A DNA stretch of 64,000 nt, from the NCBI RefSeq assembly GCF_000172795.2, contig NZ_CP020952.1:248001-312000 (forward strand), written 5' to 3'. Under the pieces are notes generated by a model, which saw only the letters and a program-made list of their open reading frames with translations, ran no database searches and was not told where the DNA came from. Origin of the DNA: Rhizobium sp. CIAT894 (GTDB lineage Bacteria > Pseudomonadota > Alphaproteobacteria > Rhizobiales > Rhizobiaceae). Below, one piece after another: positions 1 to 9,270 of the stretch (positions are counted from its first letter, which is position 1; every line of letters begins with the position of its first letter). The translations under genes and the position numbers were made by a program.

Positions 1-33
1 TTACCACATCCGCCGTGTGCTGCATGGCATACC

Positions 34-1134
34 TCAATCAATTCTGGCTTCGGTCTGGACGTCGAACAGGACGATCTTCGAGGCATCGACGGCGAGCGAT
101 GCTTCAGAGCGCGAGCGGGTCACGTTCGGCGGCAATCTCGCCGTTACTTCGACGTTTGCAAGCTGGAAGACGACAAGGGCATCAGGTCCAGTCGGCTCGA
201 CCACATCGACGTCCACTGCGATGTGGTTGCCAGCCCCAGCCAAAGCGGGTGTGAAGTTCTCCGGACGGATCCCGACAAGTACATTCTTGCCAGCGTATCG
301 TTTCGCTGACTCGGCAGACAAGCCGATACCCGTCGCGCGCGCCGGCGGCTTGTTCGGCACGTCGATAACGGCGGTCACGGATGAGCCGGCGACCTCGAGC
401 CTGCCGGGGATGATGTTCATCGAAGGCGAGCCGACGAACTTTGCGACATAGACATTCGCCGGCCGGTCATAGACCTTCTGAGGCTCGTCGAGATGCTGGA
501 CGACGCCATCCTTCATGACCGCAACACGGGTTGCGAGCGTCATGGCCTCGATCTGGTCGTGCGTGACGTAGACGATCGTCGTACCGAGGCGCTGATGCAG
601 GCGCTTGATTTCGGTACGCATGTCGACGCGAAGCTTGGCATCGAGGTTAGACAGCGGTTCATCGAACAAAAAGAGCTTTGGCTGGCGGACGATCGCACGT
701 CCCATAGCGACGCGCTGGCGCTGGCCGCCCGACAGTTGCGACGGCTTGCGATCAAGAAGGTGGCTGATCTGAAGAAGATCGGCCGCAGCCTTGACCGCCT
801 TGTCCCGCTCAGCCGGAAGCACTTTGCGGATCTTCATTCCGAACTCGATGTTTTCTCGCACTGTCATTGTTGGATAAAGCGCGTAGGACTGGAAGACCAT
901 TGCGATGTCGCGGTCTTTCGGCGAGAGGTGGTTGACGACCTTTTCTCCGATGCGGATATAACCGCCGGTGATCGTCTCCAAGCCTGCGATCATGTTCAGG
1001 AGGGTCGACTTGCCGCAGCCGGAAGGTCCGAGCAGCACAAGGAAGTCGCCCGTGCCGATCGAGATTGATACTTCCTTGAGGACTTCCAGTTCGCCATAAG
1101 CCTTGCGGACGCGATCTATTTCGAGAGTAGACAT
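34..1134 (-). CDS. CUT1-type sugar ABC importer, ATP-binding subunit (UgpC/MalK family)
   Basis: 366 residues, the usual length for the MalK/UgpC family. It should power an inner-membrane carbohydrate or polyol importer from the cytoplasmic side. Visible motifs: Walker [10 protein letters not shown] (about 36-44), Q-loop FQSYALYP (about 81), signature LSGGQRQR (134-141), Walker B LFLFDEP (154-160) and the switch histidine in VTHD (about 192). The C-terminal third (from about 235) is the TOBE-type regulatory region, with IRPEN near 290. It is the last gene of a minus-strand operon and starts 4 bases after the permease stop. The two permeases and the binding protein upstream complete the transporter. 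The substrate cannot be read from the ATPase. Confidence 0.95.
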   Translation of the reverse strand: MSTLEIDRVRKAYGELEVLKEVSISIGTGDFLVLLGPSGCGKSTLLNMIAGLETITGGYIRIGEKVVNHLSPKDRDIAMVFQSYALYPTMTVRENIEFGMKIRKVLPAERDKAVKAAADLLQISHLLDRKPSQLSGGQRQRVAMGRAIVRQPKLFLFDEPLSNLDAKLRVDMRTEIKRLHQRLGTTIVYVTHDQIEAMTLATRVAVMKDGVVQHLDEPQKVYDRPANVYVAKFVGSPSMNIIPGRLEVAGSSVTAVIDVPNKPPARATGIGLSAESAKRYAGKNVLVGIRPENFTPALAGAGNHIAVDVDVVEPTGPDALVVFQLANVEVTARLPPNVTRSRSEASLAVDASKIVLFDVQTEARID

Positions 1135-1138
1135 GGGT

Positions 1139-2017
1139 TCAGCCTTTCACGGCACCGGCAGTCAATCCGCGTACGAAGTAGCGGCCTGCCAGGATGTAGA
1201 CGACGAGCGTGGGAATGGCGGCGATCATGGCAGCGGCCATGTCGACGTTGTATTGCTTGCGCCCCATCGTGACGTTGACGATATTGTTGAGTGCCACGGT
1301 GATCGGTGACGATTGTCCCGCGGTGAAGGACACACCAAAGAGGAAGTCATTCCAGATCTGAGTGAACTGCCAGATGCATGAGACAACGATGATGGGCAGT
1401 GCCGCCGGCAGCATAATCGAAAAGAAGATACGAAAAAATCCGGCACCGTCGATCTGTGCTGCACGCGTGAGTTCGTTCGGAATCGTGATGAAGTAGTTCC
1501 TGAAGAACAGCGTCGTGAAACTGATCCCGTAGACGGTGTGAACGAGGACCAGTCCCGGAATGGTTCCTGAGAGCTTGAGGGCGCCAAGAAGCTGGGCCAT
1601 CGGCAGTATCACCGCCTGGAACGGCAGAAAGCAACCGAAGAGCAGCATGCCGAACACGAAGTTCGAGGCTGGGAAGCGCCATTTTGTCAGGATGTAGCCA
1701 TTGATCGCACCAATCCCGGTCGACAGAATGACGGCCGGAATGACCATCATCAGCGAATTCACGAAATATGGCTTCAGGCCGCTGCACTCGGTGCCGATGC
1801 ATGCTTCGTCCCAGGCCTTCTGCCAGGCGTCGAAGGTGAGCTGCTGCGGAAGACCGATAAACGAACCGGAGTAGATCTCGTCAAGCGACTTGAGCGACGT
1901 GACGATCATCACCCACAGCGGCATGAGATAGAACGCTGCAAGAGCGATGAGCGACCCGTAGATGAAGATATGCCCGAATAGGGCGGAACGCCGCGCCCTG
2001 TTAACCTCAGTGGTCAT
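1139..2017 (-). CDS. CUT1-type sugar ABC importer, MalG-like permease
   Basis: 292-residue inner-membrane permease. About six hydrophobic segments are visible, starting with [20 protein letters not shown] near residue 14. The cytoplasmic coupling motif of the MalG group is present as [19 protein letters not shown] (about 185-205), which contacts the ATPase. The C-terminal GLTAGAVKG is the usual MalG ending. It overlaps the upstream permease gene by 11 bases, so the two are probably translationally coupled. The partner subunits are the neighbouring genes. A loop near residues 70-80 carries two cysteines (CIGTEC); this is unusual, and its role is unknown. Confidence 0.94.
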   Translation of the reverse strand: MTTEVNRARRSALFGHIFIYGSLIALAAFYLMPLWVMIVTSLKSLDEIYSGSFIGLPQQLTFDAWQKAWDEACIGTECSGLKPYFVNSLMMVIPAVILSTGIGAINGYILTKWRFPASNFVFGMLLFGCFLPFQAVILPMAQLLGALKLSGTIPGLVLVHTVYGISFTTLFFRNYFITIPNELTRAAQIDGAGFFRIFFSIMLPAALPIIVVSCIWQFTQIWNDFLFGVSFTAGQSSPITVALNNIVNVTMGRKQYNVDMAAAMIAAIPTLVVYILAGRYFVRGLTAGAVKG

Positions 2018-2903
2018 TGCGGCTCTCCTTCAGTTCGGAATAGAGGTACGGCACGATGATTGCCGCGACCGTCATCAGCATCATCATGGCGCTTGCCGCA
2101 CCGATGCCCATCTGATTTCGTTTGAACGTAGCGGAAAACATGAAGGTTGACGGCATCTCGGTTGCGCTCCCCGGGCCACCATTAGTCAGCGCCAGGACCA
2201 GGTCGAAGCTCTTGATTGAGATATAGCTCAGCAGAACGATGACACTGAGGAAGGCTGGCCGAAGCATAGGCACGATGATGCTCCAGTAGATCCGGACGAG
2301 GCCCGCACCTTCAATTTGGGCCGCCTTGATCACCGAATTGTCGATGCCTCGCAGGCCAGCAAGGAAGATCGCCATGGCAAAACCGGTGGATTGCCAGACC
2401 GCCGCGATCACGACGCAGTAGATCGCGTATTCCGGCCTCGTAATCCAGTCGAAGACAAAGCCGGTCCAGCCGAGCTCGTTAACGACCTTCTGCACGCCGA
2501 GCCCGGGATTGAGGATCCACTTCCATGCGGTGCCGGTAACGATAAAAGAAAGAGCCATGGGATAGAGGTAGATGGCGCGCAGGAAGCCTTCTGCCCGCAC
2601 CTGCTGGTCGAGCAGGATGGCGATAAGCAGGCCCAGTGCGATAGTTATCGCGAGGAACAGCACCGTGAAGATGAATAGATTGGCGACTGCCGTCTCCCAG
2701 CGGGGCGTTGCCCAAAGGCGAACATATTGCTCCAGGCCGACAAAGTCGTATCGCGGCACCATTTTCGACGAAGACAGGGATATCCAGCCCGTCCACGCAA
2801 TGAATAGATAGACGCCGATGAAAACCACCACCAGGCTTGGAGACAAGACCAGCCGGGGCAGCCAGAGCGTAAATCTATCTTTCGGAGAAATCCTACTGTC
2901 CAT
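2007..2903 (-). CDS. CUT1-type sugar ABC importer, MalF-like permease
   Basis: MalF/UgpA-type permease, about 298 residues from the ATG at 2903 (MDSRISPKDRF). An in-frame extension to 2975 exists but would run through the stem-loop at 2951-2970 and looks non-coding, so the shorter start is preferred. Several membrane helices are visible, and the coupling motif AAQIEGAGLVRIYWSIIVP lies in the C-terminal half. LTNGGPGSATE is the conserved periplasmic loop of this group. It lies between the binding protein gene (82-base gap containing a hairpin) and the MalG-like gene (11-base overlap). Confidence 0.93.
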   Translation of the reverse strand: MDSRISPKDRFTLWLPRLVLSPSLVVVFIGVYLFIAWTGWISLSSSKMVPRYDFVGLEQYVRLWATPRWETAVANLFIFTVLFLAITIALGLLIAILLDQQVRAEGFLRAIYLYPMALSFIVTGTAWKWILNPGLGVQKVVNELGWTGFVFDWITRPEYAIYCVVIAAVWQSTGFAMAIFLAGLRGIDNSVIKAAQIEGAGLVRIYWSIIVPMLRPAFLSVIVLLSYISIKSFDLVLALTNGGPGSATEMPSTFMFSATFKRNQMGIGAASAMMMLMTVAAIIVPYLYSELKESRNDH

Positions 2904-2950
2904 CACAGCATTCCAGCGTTGAGGCGCATGTGCGTCGAAATCGAGCGAAC

Positions 2951-2970
2951 CAGCCCGCCGTGGCGGGCTG
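2951..2970. other. Intergenic stem-loop between binding protein and permease genes
   Basis: Nine-base arms CAGCCCGCC and GGCGGGCTG are separated by GT. The hairpin lies between the binding-protein stop and the permease start on the same transcript. There is no T-run, so it is unlikely to be a full terminator. In importer operons such hairpins commonly protect the binding-protein part of the mRNA from 3' decay; that role is inferred here. Confidence 0.7.
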
Positions 2971-2984
2971 GACACCGAAGACGC

Positions 2985-4235
2985 TCACTTTGCGTTGTTG
3001 ATTCCGTCGACGAGAGCCTTGACCGCGTCCTTGGAGGACATGTCGGTCGTGAAGAACTTCGCAACTACGTCGCTGAACACGCCGGTGAACTGCGGCTGGT
3101 TGGCAAAGCCTTCGGTTAATCCGCCAAGCATGGTGTCATTCTTCTGGGCAGCATCACGGTCGGCGAAGCTGCGCTGTGCGCAGGTGTCGAAGTCCGAAAC
3201 CGAAATGTCGATACGGGCGGGAATGGACCCCTTGATCTTGTTGAAGTCGCGCTGGACCTGCGGATCCATGACGGACTCCGCCCAGGCATCCTGCCCAAGA
3301 ACGACCGCCTCGTCACTGGTCTTGAAGAGGCCGAAGGCATCGATGACGAACTTGAAATAGGGCGTCTGTGCCGGCGTTGGGAAGCAGAGGAAGTCGGAAC
3401 CAGGCTTCAGGCCCTTGTTGAGGAACTCGCCCTTGGCCCAATCGCCCATCACCTGCATACCGGCCTTGCCGTCAGCGACCATGGCCGAGGCGACGGCCCA
3501 GTCACGGCCCGTGAAGCCGTCATCGACCAGACCGCGCACCTTGCGCAACATATCGAATGTCTTGACCATCTTGTCGCTCGACAATTCGTCCTCGTCGAGA
3601 TCGACAATCGCCTTCTTGTAGAATTCCGGCCCGTTCATGTCGGTGGCGATCGCTTCGAAGACTTCGAGGATCTGCCAGGGTTCGTCACCCATCGCGAGAG
3701 GGACGACACCCGCAGCCTTCAGCTTTTCACCGGCTGCAATCACGTCGTCCCAGCTCTTGGGCTCGCTGATGCCGTTCTTGTCGAACAGCGCCTTGTTGGC
3801 CCAAATCCAATTCTGACGATGCATGTTGATCGGCACGGAAATGTAGTCGTCGCCGTTCTTAACGAAGGCTTCCAACTGAGGAGAAATGGTCTTCTCCCAC
3901 CCGTTTTTCTCATACAGCTCGTTCAGCGAACGCAAAACGCCTTCGTTCGCCCAATCGAGCCCCTCAAAGCCCAGGAATTGCATCGTCGTCGGCGGATTGC
4001 CGGCGGCGAGCCGGGTACGCAGCGCCTGCAGGGCGTTTGCCCCGGATAGTCCCCCGACCGCGCTGTCCTGCCAAGTATAGCCCTTGGTGGCGAGCTTGTC
4101 GGTGATGACCTTGAGCGCCTTGACTTCGCTCTCGGAAACCCAGTGGTGAATACCTTCGATCTTCGGCTTCTCCTGCGCCATCGTGGCCATCGGAAGCAGA
4201 GAGATCGAAGCGGTCAGAAGCATTTTCAGTTTCAT
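2985..4235 (-). CDS. CUT1-type ABC importer, periplasmic sugar-binding protein
   Basis: About 416 residues. The start was placed at the ATG at 4235 because AAGGGGA lies 6 bases upstream and the protein then begins with a clean signal peptide (MKLKMLLTASISLLPMATMA, cleavage expected after AMA-type residues about 18-20). An in-frame extension to 4295 has no such support. It belongs to solute-binding family 1; the ligand-domain hinge segment MQVMGDWAKGEF (about 275-286) is typical. It should capture the substrate in the periplasm for the two downstream permeases. Because catabolic enzymes follow upstream in the operon, a polyol, sugar acid or related small alcohol is plausible; this is inference. 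Confidence 0.94.
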   Translation of the reverse strand: MKLKMLLTASISLLPMATMAQEKPKIEGIHHWVSESEVKALKVITDKLATKGYTWQDSAVGGLSGANALQALRTRLAAGNPPTTMQFLGFEGLDWANEGVLRSLNELYEKNGWEKTISPQLEAFVKNGDDYISVPINMHRQNWIWANKALFDKNGISEPKSWDDVIAAGEKLKAAGVVPLAMGDEPWQILEVFEAIATDMNGPEFYKKAIVDLDEDELSSDKMVKTFDMLRKVRGLVDDGFTGRDWAVASAMVADGKAGMQVMGDWAKGEFLNKGLKPGSDFLCFPTPAQTPYFKFVIDAFGLFKTSDEAVVLGQDAWAESVMDPQVQRDFNKIKGSIPARIDISVSDFDTCAQRSFADRDAAQKNDTMLGGLTEGFANQPQFTGVFSDVVAKFFTTDMSSKDAVKALVDGINNAK

Positions 4236-4310
4236 TGTAGTTCCCCTTTTTTGTCTCAGCGGTTGGTGGATTGCGGGCAGCCTCGCACGTGTCAAAGCTG
4301 CCGGCAGATT

Positions 4311-5627
4311 TTACGCGTCGAGCGGCCCAGCCGACCCGGCGTAAGGAATATTGCGGCCGCCGAAGCGGCGGACGCGGATATTGGCCTGCTCGGCGTGACC
4401 CACGAAGCCTTCCATCAGGCACAGACGCGAGCTATAGGCACCGATCAGCGCTGATGCCTCATCGGTCTCGATGCGCTGATAAGTGCAGGTCTTGAGGAAT
4501 TTCCCGACCCAGAGACCGCCCGTGTAGCGCGCGGCCTTATTCGTCGGCAGGGTGTGGTTCGTACCGATGACCTTGTCGCCGAAGGCAACGTTGGTACGGG
4601 CGCCAAGGAACAGCGCGCCATAGTTTTTCATGTTCTCCAGGAAATAGTTTGGGTCGCTCGTCATGACTTGAACGTGTTCCGAAGCGACGCGATCGGCTTC
4701 GGACACCATTTCGTCGATCGTGTCGCAAAGGATGATCTCGCCGCAGTCGTTCCAAGCCTTGCCGGCGACCGACGCTGTCGGCAGGATCTGCAGGAGCCGG
4801 TCGATTTCGGCGAGCGTATCTCTGGCGAGCTTGTCGGAATTGGTGATGAGTACGGCCGGAGAATTGGCGCCGTGTTCGGCCTGACCGAGCAGGTCAGTGG
4901 CGACGATTTCACCGTCGACGCTTTCGTCTGCAATGACCAGCGTTTCAGTCGGGCCGGCAAACAGATCGATGCCGACCTTGCCGAACAAAAGACGCTTGGC
5001 CTCCGCCACGAAGGCGTTGCCTGGTCCGGCCAGCATATCGACGGCTTTGATCGTTTCGGTGCCGTAGGCCATCGCCGCAATCGCCTGAACGCCGCCGATA
5101 CAATAGATCTCATCCGCCCCGGCGAGAGACTGTGCGGCGACGATCTTGTTGGATATCTGTCCTTTGAACGGCGGGGCACAGGTAATGACGCGGTCGCAGC
5201 CCGCCACACGCGCTGTCAATACTGTCATATGGGCCGATGCAAGCAGGGGATATTTCCCGCCCGGCACGTAGCAGCCGACATTTTCGATCGGCACATTGCG
5301 ATGGCCGAGGATGACGCCGGGCATCGTCTCGACTTCGAGATCCTGTAGCGCTTCCTTCTGTGCCTGTGCGAAACGGCGGACCTGATCCTGGGCAAAGTCC
5401 AGGTCCTCCCGCTCCTGTTTGGTCAGCGAATTGATCGCAGCGGTGACCTCGTCCTTGGTCACGCGGTAAGACTCGCGGTCAAAATTGTCGAACTTAACGG
5501 AGAGTTCCCGGACCGCTTTATCGCCGCCGGCTTCCACTTTGGAAAGGAGCTCCTCGACAGCCTTCGTTACCGCGCCATCGGAAGCGCCCGCCGTCGAGGC
5601 TTGGGCAGTTTTAATGTGTCTGATCAT
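4311..5627 (-). CDS. Histidinol-dehydrogenase-family NAD-dependent alcohol dehydrogenase (catabolic paralogue)
   Basis: 438 residues, the normal HisD size. HisD enzymes oxidise an alcohol in two NAD-dependent steps with a zinc ion. The expected residues are present: GPTETLVIAD, LGQAEHG (zinc Gln and His), the Glu-His pair in ASEHVQV, GTNHTLPT, and the C-terminal His in EGFVGHAEQANIR. The substrate loop reads PGGKYPLLASAHM instead of the PGG-Y-P-STVLM type of biosynthetic HisD. This, together with its place in an importer operon without other his genes, points to a catabolic paralogue. HpsN-type sulfopropanediol dehydrogenases belong to this broad family and are one candidate; the true substrate is not known. 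It starts 76 bases upstream of the binding protein gene. Confidence 0.88.
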   Translation of the reverse strand: MIRHIKTAQASTAGASDGAVTKAVEELLSKVEAGGDKAVRELSVKFDNFDRESYRVTKDEVTAAINSLTKQEREDLDFAQDQVRRFAQAQKEALQDLEVETMPGVILGHRNVPIENVGCYVPGGKYPLLASAHMTVLTARVAGCDRVITCAPPFKGQISNKIVAAQSLAGADEIYCIGGVQAIAAMAYGTETIKAVDMLAGPGNAFVAEAKRLLFGKVGIDLFAGPTETLVIADESVDGEIVATDLLGQAEHGANSPAVLITNSDKLARDTLAEIDRLLQILPTASVAGKAWNDCGEIILCDTIDEMVSEADRVASEHVQVMTSDPNYFLENMKNYGALFLGARTNVAFGDKVIGTNHTLPTNKAARYTGGLWVGKFLKTCTYQRIETDEASALIGAYSSRLCLMEGFVGHAEQANIRVRRFGGRNIPYAGSAGPLDA

Positions 5628-5692
5628 GACAATAACTCTTCGTTTGCGGAAACTGCGCTCCGCATTCAGGGTGAGAATAAACTGTGGTTGGT

Positions 5693-5712
5693 GGGGCGCC
5701 GGGCGGCGCCCC
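5693..5712. other. Intergenic stem-loop between TPP enzyme and HisD-like genes
   Basis: Eight-base arms GGGGCGCC and GGCGCCCC with a GGGC loop lie in the 101-base gap between two co-directional genes. There is no T-run. It is a likely mRNA processing or stability element rather than a terminator, although partial attenuation cannot be excluded. Confidence 0.65.
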
Positions 5713-5728
5713 GAACCTCAATTCGGTT

Positions 5729-7534
5729 CTAGAGATGCTGCTCGAGTTTGCGCATCTTTGCGTAGCCAGCCTGTTCCTTTTCGTAATAGGCCGGCGACGG
5801 GAAATCCCACCACCCGGTGGCAAACGGACCAGCGGCGTCACGCGACACAATCACTTCGACGAGAGCGGGCCCACCGCATTCGAGGGCAGCCTTGATGCTG
5901 CTTTCGAGGTCCTCATCTTTCTCAACCTTCCATGCCTCAAGGCCGAATGCGCGAGCCGAGGCAGCGATGTCGGCCGAGTAGGGTTCACCATTTCCGACAT
6001 GGTGGTTGAACTCGGAAGCAACGTGGCGACCCATGAACTTTCGCTGCCCCCCGCGGATGGACATGTATCCGAAATTATTCAGCACGAGGAACACAACGTT
6101 GATGCCGTTCATGACTGCCGTTCCCATCTCCGGGAGAGACATCATGAAATCACCGTCGCCGACAATCGCGACGACCTGCTTGTCCGGGCAGGCCAGTTTG
6201 GCGCCGAGCGCTGCGGGAACGGCCCATCCCATCGGCGAGTAGGAACCGGACGTGATGTGGGTGCGGGGCTTGTAGATCGGGAAGCTCTGCTTCACTGACC
6301 CTTGCGTATTCCCCGAACCAACGACAACGATGCCGTCGCGATCGAGAACCTTGCGAAGCGCCATCAAGGGCCGCTGCGACGTAAACGGCGTTTCGCGGCT
6401 CGTTTCGCGTGGCTCGACCTGCGCGCGCCAATCTGCTTTCGCTTTCTGGACGTCAGCCAGGAAAGGTTCACGGCGCGACAGCATCTTTGTAGAGTCTGCG
6501 TCGGAAATCAGCGACAGAATGGCTTCGAGAGTAACCTTGGCGTCCGCCACAATGCCGACCTCGGTCTCGTAATTCTTGCCGATTTCGCGTGGATCGAGAT
6601 CGATGTGAATCAGCTTTGCAGAGGGAATCGAAAAGGAGACGCCCTTGGCATACGAAGACGCAGACCAATCCGTGAAGCGACAACCGACGGAGACGACAAC
6701 ATCTGCCGAAGCCGTGATCTTGTTGCCGCTCGTAGTGCCGGTTTGACCGACAGCACCTATGAACAGCTGATGATCTTCAGAAATCGCGCCCTTGCCATTC
6801 CATGTAATCGAGACGGCCGCACCGAGTTTTTCAGCGAGCCGCGTCAATTCCTCCGACGCGTTCGCAGAAATAGCACCGCCGCCGGCGACAATGACAGGTC
6901 GCTCGGCTGCGAGAAGGACCTTCACTGCAGCTTCGATTGCACGCGGATCCGGGTAGGCAATGCCGATCGGAAGCCGCTTTTGGAGCGGATGGATCGTGAC
7001 GTCAGCAGCTTCGACTTGAACGTCCATCGGCACTTCGACGTGCACCGGACCCGGCCGGCCCGTCAGCATTTCGCTGAAGGCGCGATGCATGATGCTGGGA
7101 AGAACCTGAACGGAATTTGCCTGCCACGCACGTTTGGTAACCTGTTCGGTGACGCGCGGAAAGGCGTTATCCTGATGACGCTCGAGTTCTTGCATGGTGC
7201 CGTGACCGTGCATGTAGGTCTGCGGAGAACCCGATACGTAGAACAGCGAGGTGGAATCGGTTAGCGCTGTTGCGAGACCGATGATGGTATTTGCAGCGCC
7301 CGGCCCGACGGAGGTCGAGCAAGCCATCGGCTTTCCGCTGGCCCGGAAATATCCATCGGCCATATGGACGGCGCTCTGCTCGTGCATGACCTGGATGAAT
7401 GGAAGTTGGGAGCCTTCTTCGAGGAACGCGTCAAAAAGCGACCAGATCCCGTGCCCCGGCACGCCAGCCACATATTCGACGCCATACTCTTTCAGTGCCC
7501 TTGCGACGACCTGGCCACCTGTGAGTTTCATCAT
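5729..7534 (-). CDS. Thiamine-diphosphate-dependent enzyme, acetolactate-synthase-like
   Basis: About 601 residues with the three-domain ThDP fold. The catalytic glutamate lies in MHEQSAVHMADGYFRASG (about 50-65). The central domain (about 195-330) carries the nucleotide-like site, here ending in IHIDLDPREIGKN. The ThDP/magnesium motif is GDGDFMMSLPEMGTAVMNG followed by LVLNN (about 460-490). These establish a 2-keto-acid decarboxylase/ligase-type enzyme. The family includes acetolactate synthase, glyoxylate carboligase, sulfoacetaldehyde acetyltransferase and others, and I cannot assign the substrate. AGAGGG before the ATG at 7534 fixes the start; a GTG six bases earlier is possible. It shares an operon with the HisD-like enzyme and importer, so it probably acts on the dehydrogenase product or a derivative. 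Confidence 0.88.
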   Translation of the reverse strand: MMKLTGGQVVARALKEYGVEYVAGVPGHGIWSLFDAFLEEGSQLPFIQVMHEQSAVHMADGYFRASGKPMACSTSVGPGAANTIIGLATALTDSTSLFYVSGSPQTYMHGHGTMQELERHQDNAFPRVTEQVTKRAWQANSVQVLPSIMHRAFSEMLTGRPGPVHVEVPMDVQVEAADVTIHPLQKRLPIGIAYPDPRAIEAAVKVLLAAERPVIVAGGGAISANASEELTRLAEKLGAAVSITWNGKGAISEDHQLFIGAVGQTGTTSGNKITASADVVVSVGCRFTDWSASSYAKGVSFSIPSAKLIHIDLDPREIGKNYETEVGIVADAKVTLEAILSLISDADSTKMLSRREPFLADVQKAKADWRAQVEPRETSRETPFTSQRPLMALRKVLDRDGIVVVGSGNTQGSVKQSFPIYKPRTHITSGSYSPMGWAVPAALGAKLACPDKQVVAIVGDGDFMMSLPEMGTAVMNGINVVFLVLNNFGYMSIRGGQRKFMGRHVASEFNHHVGNGEPYSADIAASARAFGLEAWKVEKDEDLESSIKAALECGGPALVEVIVSRDAAGPFATGWWDFPSPAYYEKEQAGYAKMRKLEQHL

Positions 7535-7818
7535 CTTCACCCTCTAAAGTTCGTTGTTCTTTAGTCGTGGGCTGGCAATGACCGCAGCCGTTCAACTGCG
7601 CTTACATTGCCGCCGCATCAGGCGGACTCGCAAGTTCGCAGACTCCGAAACGGCGAAGCAGGATGAAGCACCTTTTGATTTATGTTGCGCCAGCCGGCGC
7701 AGAGCTCGACGCCGGTTACAACAACCCACCCGAGCGGGAGGCCCCGTGATGAACTATCAGGCGCTATGCGAGGGTAATGACGGACGGCTTCTGAGCTAGC
7801 GACCACGCTCGCGTGAAT

Positions 7819-7853
7819 GAGCATTATGAAGTCAAAAGTGCTTCATAATGCTC
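7819..7853. repeat. Perfect 13-base inverted repeat upstream of the TPP enzyme gene
   Basis: The arms GAGCATTATGAAG (7819-7831) and CTTCATAATGCTC (7841-7853) are exact inverse complements around a 9-base loop. It lies about 280 bases upstream of the TPP enzyme start and downstream of the phosphatase gene. It could be a regulator-binding site or an RNA hairpin. There is no clear T-run on either strand. Confidence 0.6.
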
Positions 7854-7872
7854 AAAGAGTCTGGAATGAGTT

Positions 7873-7902
7873 GGTCAAGGAGGCACACTTGCCTCTTTGA
7901 CC
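7873..7902. repeat. Near-perfect inverted repeat (hairpin) beside the permease relic
   Basis: The arms GGTCAAGGAGGCA and TGCCTCTTTGACC pair with one mismatch around CACT. It follows the perfect repeat at 7819-7853 by 20 bases. It lies at the 3' side of the decayed permease fragment on the minus strand, so it may be that gene's old terminator. Confidence 0.5.
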
Positions 7903-7904
7903 TC

Positions 7905-8075
7905 CGTAACAGGTGCAAGTATGCCCCCATAGGCAATCTGCCAGGCAAATTCCGGCAGCCCAGTATCAGATCGCTTTGCAGTAATGTCAGGATGACCGCG
8001 CCTGCCATTGTGCCCTGATAAGAGCAAACGCCGGAAAGCAGCGTACTACCCAAACCACAGTGGCAGTTAAGGTAA
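7905..8075 (-). pseudogene. Fragment of an RbsC-type sugar ABC permease (decayed)
   Basis: On the minus strand one frame reads GSTLLSGVCSYQGTMAGAV followed by ILTLLQSDLIL, which matches the conserved C-terminal part of ribose-type permeases (GGTSLxGGRGSYxGTxAGAxILTLLQS). After about 7957 the resemblance moves to another frame, LPEFAWQIAYGGILA, corresponding to the LGLPEFARQIAYG-like ending of that family. The piece therefore covers only the last about 60-70 residues and carries a frameshift. It is a relic of a CUT2 transporter that no longer exists here. The rest of 7555-8274 shows no other recognisable gene. Confidence 0.6.
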
Positions 8076-8274
8076 GGTGTAAGGTTGGGCCAGATTTGGC
8101 GATCTAAAAGGTGTGCTGGCAACCGAAAATCGCGCGGATCTGGCGTCAGATTTAGCTCGGGCTATCCTGGAGCAGATGACCATGAACGCACTGTCGCGCG
8201 CCCACCGTCCGGCTTTTGGCGGCGCGTCGCGACAGGCTCTACCCTTGGCGATCGCATCATTGCCGCGTTATGCT

Positions 8275-9060
8275 TCATCGTCCACGCATCAAAACGCTGA
8301 TCGCAGCGGCGTGGAGTTCCTCGTTTGCAGAAGCGATAATGCGGCCTCCGTTTTCCGGACGCGACCCGTCAAACGTCGTTACTGTGCCGCCCGCTGCCTC
8401 GATAAGCGGAATCAACGGCACGATGTCGTAAGGCTGCAGACTAAATTCGACGCAGATATCGATGTGGCCGGCCGCCAACATGGCGAAAGCGTAACACTCG
8501 CCCCCATATCGGGTCATTTTGACCGTCGCGTCGAGCACATCAAATCGAACGTCGGGGTTCCGGCGCACACCTTCAGGCGAGTTGGTATGCAAGACGGCAT
8601 CCGAGAGCTGCGTGCACGGACTTGTCGTCAAGCGGGTTGTAGCGTTGTCAGTCCTGAGCCAGCTTTCGCCGTTGTGAGCCCAAAATCTCTCTCTCGTGAT
8701 CGGTTGGCTCATTATTCCAGCACTCGCTCGCCCCTGCTCGCAGAAGCCGATCAAAGTTCCCCATACTGGAATTCCAAGCAGGAACGGACGGGTGCCATCG
8801 ATCGGATCGAGGACCCACTGGCAGGCTCCAGCTCCCGTGACGCCGTATTCTTCACCGACAATGCTGTGATCGGGAAACTCCTCGGAGATCAGCGCTCGCA
8901 TTGCCAATTCGGCCTCTCGATCCGCTTCCGTCACTGGATCAAAGCGGTATCCCTCTTTTGGCTTCGTTGTCGTCTCAAGCTTTTGCCGAAATCGCGACAC
9001 TGTCTCGCGATCGGCAGCGTCGGCTAATCTGTGCAGAAAATCCGCCGTAGGAAGTTTCAT
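8275..9060 (-). CDS. Inositol-monophosphatase-family phosphatase (HisN/IMPase-like)
   Basis: 261 residues with the magnesium-dependent phosphatase signature: DPVTEADREAE (about 41-51), the acidic pair in VGEEYG (about 68), WVLDPIDGTRPF (about 81-92) and GGECYAFAMLAAGHIDICVE near 185-205. AGGAAT lies 6 bases before the ATG. Family members hydrolyse inositol phosphate, histidinol phosphate or other sugar and polyol phosphates. In this locus it sits upstream of a HisD-like enzyme, so the pairing of HisN-like and HisD-like proteins is striking, but nothing else points to histidine synthesis. A role in the same catabolic route is likely; the 735-base gap to the TPP enzyme gene leaves the operon link uncertain. 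Confidence 0.88.
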   Translation of the reverse strand: MKLPTADFLHRLADAADRETVSRFRQKLETTTKPKEGYRFDPVTEADREAELAMRALISEEFPDHSIVGEEYGVTGAGACQWVLDPIDGTRPFLLGIPVWGTLIGFCEQGRASAGIMSQPITRERFWAHNGESWLRTDNATTRLTTSPCTQLSDAVLHTNSPEGVRRNPDVRFDVLDATVKMTRYGGECYAFAMLAAGHIDICVEFSLQPYDIVPLIPLIEAAGGTVTTFDGSRPENGGRIIASANEELHAAAISVLMRGR

Positions 9061-9270
9061 TGTTTATTCCTGTCTCGATTGGTGTTTCGAAGCGCCGCAA
9101 CACTCTTGCTGCATAGATCGCTTTGGTTATTGCGTTGAGGATGCCACCCATGTCGCCCGGTTGATGTCCCGTCCTACGCGACCCTAGGGTTCCTGTTCGT
9201 CTCCTTACGAACGACGCGTGACATTCGCCGTCAATTACACATAGGCCGCGTGAGCCTGTGCTGATGCCTT

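Noticed and set aside
1..33. Possible extra gene at the left edge
   Set aside because: Too short to judge; only the downstream flank of the ATPase gene is visible.
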